Shown: positions 8,495 through 16,660 of the stretch, piece after piece
Layout: every line of letters begins with the position of its first letter
How positions within the stretch are numbered: the first letter of the stretch is position 1
NCBI GenBank assembly: GCA_913048435.1
Contig: CAJWWC010000002.1
Coordinates: 97,485-153,002 of the forward strand
Source of the DNA: an uncultured Flavobacteriales bacterium
Lineage (GTDB): Bacteria; Bacteroidota; Bacteroidia; Flavobacteriales; UBA7312
Direction of reading: 5' to 3'
Length of the DNA stretch: 55,518 nucleotides
The notes under the pieces: generated by a model
Databases searched by the model: none
Told to the model about the DNA's origin: nothing
What the model saw: the letters and a program-made list of their open reading frames with translations, nothing else
Position numbers and translations under genes: made by a program

Positions 8495-9442
8495 CTAAAT
8501 TTCTTCTTCAACATGATATTGATTTCTATCAGGAGCATTTCTAGAAATCATCTCTCCAATAAAACCCGCTAAGAATAATTGCAAACCCATAATCATGGAG
8601 GTCAATGCAATATAAAAACCACTCATATCTGCAATATTGGTAGCTTTAACATCTGAATACATATAGTAAAGTTTCTGTCCCCCAAGAAATGAAAAAAGCA
8701 CAAAACCTAATACGAACATTAAAGTACCCAAAACACCAAAAAAGTGCATCGGCTTTTTACCAAATCGAGAAACAAAAGTAACGGTCATTAAGTCTAGTAA
8801 ACCGTTAATAAAACGCTCCATACCAAATTTTGTAACTCCATATTTTCTAGCTTGATGCTCTACAACTTTTTCTGTAATTTTTGGAAAACCTGCTCGCTTT
8901 GCTAACATCGGAATATACCGATGCATTTCACCATATAATTCAATGTTCTTGATAACATCTTTTCTATATGACTTTAAACCACAATTAAAATCGTGTAGAT
9001 ATATGCCTGAAGCCTTACGAGCTGCCCAGTTATATAACTTAGTAGGAATTGTCTTTGTTATTGGGTCATATCGTTTCTTCTTCCAACCCGATACCATATC
9101 CCAACCCTCCTCAGTGATTAGGCGATATAATTCAGGGATTTCTTCAGGACTATCTTGTAAATCAGCATCCATTGTAATAACGACATTTCCTTCAGCCTTT
9201 ACAAAAGCAATATTTAAAGCCGCTGACTTACCATAATTTCTTCGAAATTTTATGCCTTTAATATTTGAGTTTGATTTGGATAATTTTTGAATGACTTCCC
9301 AAGAATCATCGGTACTACCATCATCAGCAATGATAATTTCATAAGTATATGAATTAGAAGTCATCACTTTATCTATCCAAGTGCATAACTCATGTAAAGA
9401 TTCAGACTCATTATATGAAGGAACTACAACTGAAATATTCAT
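8495..9442 (-). CDS. GT2 glycosyltransferase with C-terminal membrane helices
   Basis: The 315-residue protein has a GT-A catalytic domain. SVVVPSYNESESL is at the N terminus, IADDGSTDDSW is the nucleotide-binding region and MDADLQDSPEEIP carries the DxD metal site. The C-terminal third holds two strong hydrophobic helices (HFFGVLGTLMFVLGFVLF and FYIALTSMIMGLQLFLAGFIG). This arrangement matches dolichol-phosphate-mannose-synthase/ArnC-like enzymes that load a sugar onto a polyprenyl phosphate lipid at the inner membrane. It follows the DUF4199 gene after 1 nt, a frequent pairing in Bacteroidota. Confidence 0.9.
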   Translation of the reverse strand: MNISVVVPSYNESESLHELCTWIDKVMTSNSYTYEIIIADDGSTDDSWEVIQKLSKSNSNIKGIKFRRNYGKSAALNIAFVKAEGNVVITMDADLQDSPEEIPELYRLITEEGWDMVSGWKKKRYDPITKTIPTKLYNWAARKASGIYLHDFNCGLKSYRKDVIKNIELYGEMHRYIPMLAKRAGFPKITEKVVEHQARKYGVTKFGMERFINGLLDLMTVTFVSRFGKKPMHFFGVLGTLMFVLGFVLFSFLGGQKLYYMYSDVKATNIADMSGFYIALTSMIMGLQLFLAGFIGEMISRNAPDRNQYHVEEEI

Positions 9443-9443
9443 A

Positions 9444-9977
9444 TTATTCCGACATTTCTAACGGTTTGTTCTTTTTTATAAATGCAGCAATTATAGCAGA
9501 AAATATTATATGAAAGAATAAACTGTAAAATAAAGCACTAGCCTGATTAGAAAAAGAGTATATATCTTCTTCTTGTGTTTGTTCAATAAGTGTTTCCATA
9601 ACGCTATACATTGGATTGCTTTCTGGTAATTGATCAAGCTGAATGACTAATTTTTCAACAGTAACATCTTTTAATTGAATTGCAAAATCAGGATCAATAA
9701 AGTTAAATAATATTATTGAAAAAAAAGTTGACAAAAATGCCCCTGAAACTGTTATACCAATTGTAACTATAAAGGTTTCTTTAAAAGAAATGTAACCTCC
9801 TACTAATTTTTTATATTGAATAACTAAAAATATTAATACAAAATATGGTAAAATAGCTTTTATAATTGCCCAGGTATCATTAAGGAAAAAGTCTACTCCC
9901 AATCCATAAGACAACGATAACAAAATTATACTAACAGAACCAAGTATCAGGCCATTATTTAATACATAATCTTTCAT
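9444..9977 (-). CDS. DUF4199 membrane protein
   Basis: The 177-residue protein has four predicted transmembrane helices (about residues 8-28, 36-53, 67-92 and 150-168). The pattern of a long hydrophilic loop before the last helix resembles the DUF4199 family, found mainly in Bacteroidota and often beside GT2 genes. Its function is unknown. The co-transcribed neighbour suggests a link to cell-envelope glycolipid synthesis, but this is only context. Confidence 0.75.
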   Translation of the reverse strand: MKDYVLNNGLILGSVSIILLSLSYGLGVDFFLNDTWAIIKAILPYFVLIFLVIQYKKLVGGYISFKETFIVTIGITVSGAFLSTFFSIILFNFIDPDFAIQLKDVTVEKLVIQLDQLPESNPMYSVMETLIEQTQEEDIYSFSNQASALFYSLFFHIIFSAIIAAFIKKNKPLEMSE

Positions 9978-9999
9978 TAATGATTATTAAGTTTATCCA

Positions 10000-10007
10000 C
10001 AAATATA
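10000..10007 (-). promoter_or_regulatory. -7 promoter element for DUF4199-GT2 operon
   Basis: Read on the minus strand this is TATATTTG, an exact TAnnTTTG match, ending 22 nt before the DUF4199 start codon. No clear -33 element is seen. It is arranged divergently from the SRP RNA promoter. Confidence 0.45.
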
Positions 10008-10041
10008 ATTATTTTTTTGTGCTAATTTTTAAAGTAAAGTG

Positions 10042-10072
10042 TTCGTTATAGAGGGCAATTAGTCTATATTTG
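10042..10072 (+). promoter_or_regulatory. Promoter of SRP RNA gene
   Basis: TTCG at 10042-10045 (one base off TTTG), a 19-nt spacer, and a perfect TATATTTG at 10065-10072. The end of the -7 box lies 4 nt before the first base of the RNA's terminal stem, which fits a start at 10077. Confidence 0.65.
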
Positions 10073-10076
10073 CAAT

Positions 10077-10172
10077 GGGCAAGTCTTATGCAACCAGCTC
10101 CCACTGAACTCCCCCAGGACTGGAAAGTAGCAAGGGTAAGTGGTTGAGCGGTGTGATGTAAGTAGCTTGCCC
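10077..10172 (+). ncRNA. ffs: Signal recognition particle RNA (4.5S-type)
   Basis: The 96-nt segment has the hallmarks of small bacterial SRP RNA. GGGCAAG at 10077-10083 pairs with CTTGCCC at 10166-10172. The apical domain CCCAGGACTGGAAAGTAGCAAGGG carries the GGAA-type tetraloop and asymmetric loop bound by Ffh. The 3' side GTGTGATGTAAGTAGCTTGCCC matches the conserved return strand. A run of seven T follows and, with the closing stem, makes an intrinsic terminator. The RNA assembles with Ffh to target nascent membrane proteins. It lies between divergent and convergent protein genes with its own promoter. Confidence 0.9.
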
Positions 10173-10257
10173 TTTTTTTATTTTTAACGAATTCATCAAA
10201 AAAATTATCTTATTTCTAAATATGTACAAATCTTTAGACAACAGAAAAAATAAATAC

Positions 10258-10833
10258 TTAACTTAAAGAATTATGAATATTCAATATTTGTGGCATTACT
10301 AAACAAGAATTATCATTTTTGATTTCATAATCTGAAAGATATATTTTCTTTACTTCAGCCCATTGATAATTCATCCTTTGTCTTATTTCCTTTTCAGTTA
10401 ACATATCCCTATTTAAAATGCGTTTAAGTCTTATATCTTCAGGACAAGAAACACAAATGATTGCATCTAAATCCTCAAAAGTATTACTTTCAAATAAAAT
10501 AGCAGTTTCCTTTATGATGTAAGAACCAGTTTGTTGAATAGACCATTTCTCAAAAGCATCTTGTACAACTGGATGCACCAAAGCATTGAGCTTTTTTAAA
10601 ACTAGCTTATCTTTAAAAACCAAATCTGATAAATATTTTCGATTTAATTCATTATTTAAGTATACATACTTACCAAACTCAGTAATAAGACTTTTTTTGA
10701 GATCATTATCCTTGTTCATTAGTAATTTTGCTTCATTATCAGAGTTAAAAACAGCAATACCCAAAATCTCAAAACAGCATGCTATTATAGTCTTTCCACT
10801 TCCTATATTACCAGTTAAACCGATTCTTTTCAT
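10258..10833 (-). CDS. coaE: Dephospho-CoA kinase
   Basis: The 191-residue P-loop kinase starts RIGLTGNIGSGKT (Walker A about residues 8-15). It continues with the family's FNSDNEAKLLM motif (normally D-x-D), HPVV, IKETAILFE and the lid region RLKRILNRD. It phosphorylates the 3'-hydroxyl of dephospho-CoA, the last step of coenzyme A synthesis. FNSDNEAK replaces the usual D-AD-I/V motif, a mild variation. It is the last gene of the six-gene run that starts at the leucine-dehydrogenase-like gene, and it follows the YbbR-like gene after 1 nt. Confidence 0.92.
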   Translation of the reverse strand: MKRIGLTGNIGSGKTIIACCFEILGIAVFNSDNEAKLLMNKDNDLKKSLITEFGKYVYLNNELNRKYLSDLVFKDKLVLKKLNALVHPVVQDAFEKWSIQQTGSYIIKETAILFESNTFEDLDAIICVSCPEDIRLKRILNRDMLTEKEIRQRMNYQWAEVKKIYLSDYEIKNDNSCLVMPQILNIHNSLS

Positions 10834-10834
10834 C

Positions 10835-11818
10835 TTACTTTTTTATTAAAAAGTATTCGACTTTTTCAGGTTTAAGTCTAATATTTTCTATAAAATCGGC
10901 TTGTCTGACTAATTCAATTGGTAACCGTTTCTTTGTATTATCAAAAATAATATTGGTTAAAAACATATCTTTTTTTACCAAATCAAATTTATCTAATGAT
11001 ACTAAATATTTAACGGCAACTTCATCTGGAAAAAGTTTTATTTTATAATTCTCGGGGACATTCATAATACTCAAAGGTAATTTAATTTCACCCTCAGTAT
11101 ATTGTTCAACACTGAGTTCCCAATTAACCTGACTTAAAGAATAATTTAATTCAGAATGATTTAGTGGTTCTATTGATATGGTTCCAGAACAACTAGAATT
11201 AATATCATCAATTTTTAAATTTTCTGTACTAATTGAACTAAAAACCTCAACAACAGCTTTAGGTCCTGAAATTACTATTGTAGAAGGATCTAGTTTTATA
11301 GCTCCCTTTTGTCGGAATAAATCTTTAAAAGATAAATCTTTTTTAATTTGAATTGGAATAACTCTCTCATATTTTTCATCTAATAAAACATCAATTCTAT
11401 TGGGCTGAACATGTAATAATTGCATATTTGCTGGAAGAAGATCTTGAAGTTGTGAAATTGATTGTTTAGCTAGCCAATAATAGTTCCAATTGTTGCCTTT
11501 TTTTTTAGGAATAAATGTAGAAACTGAAAGGGGTAGATGTTTTCTAAAACTTAAATGGTGAGCAAGAATGGTAAAACCTGGTGCCATTACTTGAAGATGT
11601 AAATCAGGATTTTTATCCTCAATTAGTAGTTTATCATCAGGCAAATTTACAAAATCAGCCTTATAGTGAATAGTAGTTGTATAATCTTTTGACAAAACAG
11701 TGAGGATCCAAAATAAAGTAGAGAGAGTAAAAAGAAATAAGAAGACAGGAAGTTGCTTTCTCTCGATTCTTAAAACAACAATTAATCTATTTAACAGAAA
11801 TGTAAGTTTACTCAACAT
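10835..11818 (-). CDS. YbbR-domain (CdaR-like) membrane-anchored protein
   Basis: The 327-residue protein has one N-terminal membrane helix (about residues 22-40) and a long extracytoplasmic part with repeated beta-rich YbbR-like units (for example NRIDVLLDEKYERVIPIQIKKD and STIVISGPKAVVEV). In Firmicutes such proteins regulate diadenylate cyclase. In Bacteroidota the gene usually lies between yajC and coaE, as here, and its role is not settled. The order coaE, ybbR, yajC, DUF1573, nusB is typical of the phylum. Confidence 0.8.
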   Translation of the reverse strand: MLSKLTFLLNRLIVVLRIERKQLPVFLFLFTLSTLFWILTVLSKDYTTTIHYKADFVNLPDDKLLIEDKNPDLHLQVMAPGFTILAHHLSFRKHLPLSVSTFIPKKKGNNWNYYWLAKQSISQLQDLLPANMQLLHVQPNRIDVLLDEKYERVIPIQIKKDLSFKDLFRQKGAIKLDPSTIVISGPKAVVEVFSSISTENLKIDDINSSCSGTISIEPLNHSELNYSLSQVNWELSVEQYTEGEIKLPLSIMNVPENYKIKLFPDEVAVKYLVSLDKFDLVKKDMFLTNIIFDNTKKRLPIELVRQADFIENIRLKPEKVEYFLIKK

Positions 11819-11844
11819 AAATAGGGCCGAAAACCAGCAATAAA

Positions 11845-12144
11845 TTATTCCTTGATATTTGATAATTCAGCAGAAATTCCTGACTTATCAAATTTTAAAA
11901 CAATGCTACTTCCAACATCTATTTTTACAGTTTTTTCAGAGACCTCTATTACTTTTCCATGTAAACCACCTGAAGTAATAATTTTGTCTCCTTTCTTAAG
12001 ATTTTCTCTAAATTTACGTTCTTGCTTTTGCTTTTTTACTTGCGGTCTTATCATAAAAAACCAAAAAACACCAAAGACTAGAACAAAGAAAATAAGTGGA
12101 TTACCTCCACTTTCTGTATTTAATAAAATCGTTATTGTATTCAT
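11845..12144 (-). CDS. yajC: Preprotein translocase accessory subunit YajC
   Basis: The 99-residue protein has one membrane helix (about residues 16-33, FFVLVFGVFWFFMIRPQ). It is followed by the conserved KKQKQERKFRENLKKGD segment and the beta-rich domain GDKIITSGGLHGKVIEV. YajC associates with SecDF in the inner membrane. Length and motif order are standard. It is separated by 1 nt from the DUF1573 gene upstream. Confidence 0.93.
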   Translation of the reverse strand: MNTITILLNTESGGNPLIFFVLVFGVFWFFMIRPQVKKQKQERKFRENLKKGDKIITSGGLHGKVIEVSEKTVKIDVGSSIVLKFDKSGISAELSNIKE

Positions 12145-12145
12145 T

Positions 12146-12637
12146 TTAATTTGTAATTACTTCAGAGGTGATATTTAACACTTTTCTGCTTGGGTTTGTA
12201 TTTGCTGTCAAGGTTATGGCTTTATTTTGTTTTCCACTTCTGCCAGAACTATCAAAGGTTACATCAATTGATCCAGATTCACCTGGAGCAATTGGATTTC
12301 TTGACCAATTGGGCACTGTACATCCGCAGGAGCCCTTAGCATTTGATATAATTAATGGTGTATCACCTGAATTAGTGAATTTAAAAGAATATGATACTTT
12401 CTCACCGTCTACTAATTGTCCGAAATCGTGTAATTCTTTTTCAAAATTAAATTTAGGCATTGATGATTTTTTTCTTTCAGACTCAGCAGTTTTTTCATTC
12501 ATGACAAGATTAGCCGAAAGTGATGTTTTTACTACGCCTTTGTTAACAGGATTTTTTGTGCTATCTGCAACATCTTTAGATATATCATTACATGAGAATG
12601 ACAAAAATAAAATAGAAATTAGAAATACTTTATACAT
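12146..12637 (-). CDS. DUF1573 lipoprotein
   Basis: The 163-residue protein has a lipoprotein signal peptide with lipobox FLSFSC (Cys about residue 16). After a low-complexity linker it carries one DUF1573 immunoglobulin-like domain (about residues 62-160). Hallmarks are FEKELHDFGQL and ISNAKGSCGCTVPNW, the latter with the conserved CGC. The domain is very common in Bacteroidota envelope proteins. Its molecular role is unknown. It is co-transcribed between nusB and yajC. Confidence 0.85.
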   Translation of the reverse strand: MYKVFLISILFLSFSCNDISKDVADSTKNPVNKGVVKTSLSANLVMNEKTAESERKKSSMPKFNFEKELHDFGQLVDGEKVSYSFKFTNSGDTPLIISNAKGSCGCTVPNWSRNPIAPGESGSIDVTFDSSGRSGKQNKAITLTANTNPSRKVLNITSEVITN

Positions 12638-12672
12638 TTTAGGTTATAATTATTTAGCATCAAAAATAGTAA

Positions 12673-13608
12673 TTATTCAATTAAGCCTCTACCTATTTTT
12701 TTAATAGCTCCTTTTCTTTTAAGTTCAGCCAATAAACTATCCAGAATACCATTAACAAAATTCTTACTATTTGTTGTACTGTAGTATTTGGCAAGTTCAA
12801 TGTATTCATTTATAGTGACTTTTACAGGTACACTAGGCATTTTCAATAGTTCAGTAAGAGCCATTTGCATTAATATTAAATCCATTTGAGCTACTCTTTC
12901 TAAATCCCAGTTTTTGGTTTTTGAAGAAATTAATTCAGAAAATTCTTGAGAGTGAACTATAGAATGACGCAATAAATTAACTGCAAAATCTTTTTCATCT
13001 GTGTCTTTAAACAAATCAAATAATTCTAATTTATTTTTATCTGATTGCTTAATTGTTTTTATTACCATACTACAAACAAATGGGAAGTCGTCATTCCAAA
13101 AAATATATTGCTCATTTAAAAAGTCTTGAAAGGCTTCCATTTCAATTAATTCTTTACTAAAGAGCTTTACAATAAAACTTTTGTCAGATTCAAAGTTAGT
13201 ATTTTCCTCATCCATATAAGACTTATACAACTCTGTTTCAACTATTTTAAAATAAATAGCTTTGATCATATTTTTTTCGTCGACAAAAGATAATTTTGCG
13301 TTTCTTGATTTGTTCGATAAATATGAATCATCTTTCATTTTTTTTAAAAATAAATTATCTATGAACTTTCTATTAGGATTTAAATCGTTTTTAGACGGTA
13401 ATTGTTTTTTCTTTGAGTCTTCTAAGTAATTTTCTGCAAAGTCTCTTACTTCTAAAATATAAATGAACAAGAGAATATATAATTCCTCAACTTTATTTAA
13501 AGATTTGAGAAATTGCTTTTCTAGAACTGCAATTTCTGACCCATTTGATTTATTCCAAGAATAAAGAAATTGTAAAACACGTATTCTTAAGTGACGACGA
13601 TTAAGCAT
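12673..13608 (-). CDS. nusB: Transcription antitermination factor NusB, long form
   Basis: At 311 residues this is about twice the length of E. coli NusB. The C-terminal 120 residues carry the NusB fold: NLLRHSIVHSQEF, LERVAQMDLILMQMALTELL and TINEYIELAKYYSTTNSKNFVNGILDSL. The N-terminal half is helical and begins MLNRRHLRIRVLQFLYSW, which itself resembles the start of a NusB domain. NusB with NusE (S10) binds boxA in rRNA leaders. The extension is usual for Bacteroidota. It follows the dehydrogenase gene after 14 nt. Confidence 0.88.
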   Translation of the reverse strand: MLNRRHLRIRVLQFLYSWNKSNGSEIAVLEKQFLKSLNKVEELYILLFIYILEVRDFAENYLEDSKKKQLPSKNDLNPNRKFIDNLFLKKMKDDSYLSNKSRNAKLSFVDEKNMIKAIYFKIVETELYKSYMDEENTNFESDKSFIVKLFSKELIEMEAFQDFLNEQYIFWNDDFPFVCSMVIKTIKQSDKNKLELFDLFKDTDEKDFAVNLLRHSIVHSQEFSELISSKTKNWDLERVAQMDLILMQMALTELLKMPSVPVKVTINEYIELAKYYSTTNSKNFVNGILDSLLAELKRKGAIKKIGRGLIE

Positions 13609-13622
13609 AATCTGTTAATTCT

Positions 13623-14711
13623 CTAATTTTTAGCTTTTAATATGCGATGCATGGCTAGCTTAAGAGCCGCCTGCTGTGTGGTGATATTTTCTTCTTTAGC
13701 TTTAGAAAAAATTTCTAAAGTAGTATCAAAAATTTTACGTGTCTGATTAATAGCATTTTCTCGATTATAACCACTAATTTCAGAATATACATTTATCAAT
13801 CCTCCAGCATTTATTAAAAAATCAGGTGCATATAAAATTCCCATATCTTGTAGTTGATTAGCATGTTTGAATTCATCTTGAAGTTGGTTATTCGCAGCTC
13901 CTGCAATAATTTCACATTTTAACAGATTTATAGTATTATCATTTATTGTAGCACCCAAAGCACACGGAGAGTAAATATCTACATCTAAATCATATATCAA
14001 ATTACCTTCAAAAGATTGACAATTATATAGTTCAGATACTCTTTTTAAATTTGATTTATTTATATCATTTATAATAACTTTGGCACCTTCTTCTGTAAGA
14101 TATTTAACAATCTTTTCTCCAACATGACCAACTCCTTGAACTAAAATTTTTTTTGAAATTAAATTATCTGAACCCCATTTGTATTTAGCAGAAGCTTTCA
14201 TTCCCATATAAACACCAAATGCAGTTACTGAAGACGGATCTCCTCCTCCACCCATTTCAATTGGAATACCGGTAACAAAATCTGTTTCTTTTTTAACATT
14301 AACCATATCTAATGCGGTCATACCTACATCTTCTGCTGTGATATACTTACCTCCTAGGCTATTTACATATTCACCAAATTTACGCATCATATTTTCTGTT
14401 TTATCAGAAGTAGAATCACCAATTATAACTGCTTTTCCACCACCTAAAGATAATCCAGTAATAGCAGCTTTCAATGTCATGCCTCTAGAAAGTCTTAAAA
14501 CATCAATAATAGCATCATTATAGCAATCATAATTCCACATTCTAGTTCCGCCTAATGCTGGTCCTAGAGTAGTATCATGAATTGCAATAATCGCTTTTAA
14601 CCCAGTTTCTTTGTCATTACAAAATACCAGTTGCTCATGATTCATTTGTGTCATCATATCAATAACTTGAAAATCTTTTATAGAATCGTTAACATTCTTT
14701 ACTTTCAACAT
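13623..14711 (-). CDS. Leucine dehydrogenase-type amino-acid dehydrogenase
   Basis: The 362-residue protein belongs to the Glu/Leu/Phe/Val dehydrogenase family. The N-terminal domain has LGPALGGTRMW and RLSRGMTLKAAITGLSLGGGKAV, with the catalytic and substrate lysines. The Rossmann domain starts near residue 180 (VQGVGHVGEKIVKYL). SPCALGATIN and IAGAANNQL are family motifs. It oxidatively deaminates branched-chain amino acids with NAD+, giving 2-oxo acids and ammonia. The subtype is inferred from length and from the GGTRMW variant. It heads the operon that continues with nusB. Confidence 0.85.
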   Translation of the reverse strand: MLKVKNVNDSIKDFQVIDMMTQMNHEQLVFCNDKETGLKAIIAIHDTTLGPALGGTRMWNYDCYNDAIIDVLRLSRGMTLKAAITGLSLGGGKAVIIGDSTSDKTENMMRKFGEYVNSLGGKYITAEDVGMTALDMVNVKKETDFVTGIPIEMGGGGDPSSVTAFGVYMGMKASAKYKWGSDNLISKKILVQGVGHVGEKIVKYLTEEGAKVIINDINKSNLKRVSELYNCQSFEGNLIYDLDVDIYSPCALGATINDNTINLLKCEIIAGAANNQLQDEFKHANQLQDMGILYAPDFLINAGGLINVYSEISGYNRENAINQTRKIFDTTLEIFSKAKEENITTQQAALKLAMHRILKAKN

Positions 14712-14739
14712 AGAGTTATATTTTAATTAAATTAAGCAG

Positions 14740-14755
14740 AAAGTTAATTAACTTT
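14740..14755. promoter_or_regulatory. 16-bp perfect palindrome between divergent genes
   Basis: AAAGTTAATTAACTTT is its own reverse complement. It lies 29 nt upstream of the dehydrogenase start and about 90 nt upstream of the ABC exporter start. It contains TAACTTT in both orientations, so it overlaps the -7 box TAACTTTG (14749-14756) on the plus strand and a near match TAACTTTC on the minus strand. It may be an operator or simply two facing -7 boxes. Confidence 0.4.
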
Positions 14756-14756
14756 G
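14749..14756 (+). promoter_or_regulatory. -7 promoter element, candidate for ABC exporter
   Basis: TAACTTTG is an exact TAnnTTTG match on the plus strand in the 135-nt gap before the exporter's ATG. No -33 element is evident at 19-nt spacing. It overlaps the right half of the palindrome at 14740-14755. Confidence 0.35.
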
Positions 14757-14846
14757 TGATGGTTTAATTACAATCCTAAAAGGGTAAATTTTGCGCTATC
14801 AAAACTACAATTTTATTTGTTTTTTTTGATTAACAAGTTCAATTTT

Positions 14847-16610
14847 ATGAAAGAACTTAAATATCTATTCAAATTTTATAAAAAGTACCGATGGCGATTC
14901 GCATTAGGTACACTATTCGTAGTTACATCTAATATTTTTGCTATATATCCAGCAATTTATACTAGAAAGGCATTTGACGCTGCGAAAGATGCTATTGTAT
15001 TTTCACAAAATAATATTTACGACTTTTCGAATTTAACTTCCAAGTTACTTTATTTTGGAATCATGATAATACTATTTGCATTTCTAAAAGGAGCTTTCAT
15101 GTTTTTTATGAGACAAACAATCATTGTTATGTCTCGATTAATTGAATTTGATATTAAAAACGAAATTTTCAAACATTATCAAAATCTTGATAGGTCATTT
15201 TATAAAAAAAACAATACGGGTGACATGATGGCAAGAATAAGTGAAGATGTTACTAAAGTTAGAATGTTTTTAGGCCCTGCTACTATGTATCCAATTAATA
15301 TGATTTCACTTTTCTTATTGGTAATTTACAATATGTTTACTATTAATATTAAACTAAGTTTATATGTTCTTGCACCACTTCCAATAATGTCAATAACAAT
15401 TTTTTTTATTAGTAAAATCATTAATATCAAAAGTGAAAAAGTTCAATATCAATTATCAGTTCTTTCAACAATTACTCAAGAGTCTTTTTCTGGAATTCGA
15501 ATCTTGAAATCTTTTGTTAATGAAAAGTTAAATTTAAATATTTTCAAAAAACACACTAATGAATATTTGAATAGGAATGTATCTTTAGCTAAAACAAATG
15601 CTGCTTTTTTTCCATTTATGTTACTACTTATAGGCCTGAGTACGCTTCTTACTATTTACATTGGAGGAAAAGAATCCATTGCTGGAAATATTTCCTCGGG
15701 TAATATTGCAGAATTTATTATATACGTCAACATGCTAACCTGGCCGATGGCATCTATTGGTTGGGTAACTGCCATCATTCAAAGAGCAGCAGCTTCACAA
15801 AAAAGAATTAATGAATTTCTTAAAACGGAAACACAATTCAATTTAAAAGATGGTATTAATCATATATTTAAAGATAAGATTTCATTTAAAAATGTAGACT
15901 TTATTTATCCTGATTCAAATATTAAAGCCCTAAAAAATATTTCATTCGAAATAAAATTTGGACAATCAATAGGTATTGTTGGTAAAACAGGCTCCGGAAA
16001 ATCAACAATTGTAAATTTACTAAGTCGAATGTACAACACTACATCAGGTAGCATTGAAATCGACAATATCAATATAAGTAAAATTAACTTGAATAAACTT
16101 AGATCACAAATAAGTTTAGTTCCACAAGAGGACTTATTATTTTCTGATACTATTTCTAATAATATTGCTTTTGGATCAAGAGAAAAAATCAGCCAAAAAG
16201 AAATAGAAATTTCTTCCAAAAAATCTGCCATTCACGATAATATTGTAAATTTTCCCTTAGGCTATCAAACATTAGTTGGTGAAAGAGGTGTAACACTTTC
16301 AGGAGGCCAAAAACAACGTGTATCAATTGCAAGAGCGTTAATTAGAAATTCAAAAATTTTAATTTTTGATGATTGTATGTCTGCTGTTGATAATCTAACC
16401 GAAAAAGAAATACTTAAATCTCTCAAAATTGAAAGCAAAGAGAAAACTACTATTATAATAAGTCACAGAATTTCATCAGTACAGCATGTAGAAAAAATCA
16501 TATTTATTGACGGTGGAAAAATTGCTGAAATAGGAACTCATGAAAAACTTTTAGAAATGGGTGGATTGTATTACAAAATGTATCAAAATCAAATTTCAAG
16601 AATTGTATAA
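14847..16610 (+). CDS. ABC exporter, fused permease and ATPase
   Basis: The protein of about 587 residues has an N-terminal six-helix ABC exporter membrane domain (about residues 10-320) and a nucleotide-binding domain. The latter has Walker A GKTGSGKST, Q-loop VPQEDLLF, signature LSGGQKQR, Walker B ILIFDD, D-loop SAVD and switch histidine in ISHRISSVQH. The residue after Walker B is Asp rather than the catalytic Glu, a feature of the degenerate site in heterodimeric exporters. I chose ATG 14847. A TTG ten codons upstream is possible but weak. The substrate is unknown. The MsbA/multidrug-type architecture suggests lipid or drug export. Confidence 0.9.
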   Translation: MKELKYLFKFYKKYRWRFALGTLFVVTSNIFAIYPAIYTRKAFDAAKDAIVFSQNNIYDFSNLTSKLLYFGIMIILFAFLKGAFMFFMRQTIIVMSRLIEFDIKNEIFKHYQNLDRSFYKKNNTGDMMARISEDVTKVRMFLGPATMYPINMISLFLLVIYNMFTINIKLSLYVLAPLPIMSITIFFISKIINIKSEKVQYQLSVLSTITQESFSGIRILKSFVNEKLNLNIFKKHTNEYLNRNVSLAKTNAAFFPFMLLLIGLSTLLTIYIGGKESIAGNISSGNIAEFIIYVNMLTWPMASIGWVTAIIQRAAASQKRINEFLKTETQFNLKDGINHIFKDKISFKNVDFIYPDSNIKALKNISFEIKFGQSIGIVGKTGSGKSTIVNLLSRMYNTTSGSIEIDNINISKINLNKLRSQISLVPQEDLLFSDTISNNIAFGSREKISQKEIEISSKKSAIHDNIVNFPLGYQTLVGERGVTLSGGQKQRVSIARALIRNSKILIFDDCMSAVDNLTEKEILKSLKIESKEKTTIIISHRISSVQHVEKIIFIDGGKIAEIGTHEKLLEMGGLYYKMYQNQISRIV

Positions 16611-16611
16611 A

Positions 16612-16642
16612 TTTGTGTTTTAGGTTAATTTTCATAGATTTG
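16612..16642 (+). promoter_or_regulatory. Strong promoter for DUF3276 gene
   Basis: TTTG at 16612-16615, a spacer of exactly 19 nt, then TAGATTTG at 16635-16642. This is the best full match to the Bacteroidota TTTG-N19-TAnnTTTG promoter in the window. It begins 2 nt after the ABC exporter stop codon. An inverted repeat, ATAGATT (16634-16640) and AATCTAT (16649-16655), covers the -7 box and the predicted transcription start. Confidence 0.72.
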
Positions 16643-16660
16643 ATTATTAATCTATAAATT

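Noticed and set aside
9993-10001. TTATCCACA, a perfect DnaA-box consensus
   Set aside because: It is a single copy, without a cluster or A+T-rich unwinding element. One such 9-mer is expected by chance in a window this size.
11852-12704. Two plus-strand open frames antisense to yajC and the DUF1573 gene
   Set aside because: The minus-strand genes are certain family members in a conserved operon; the opposite frames have no recognisable content.
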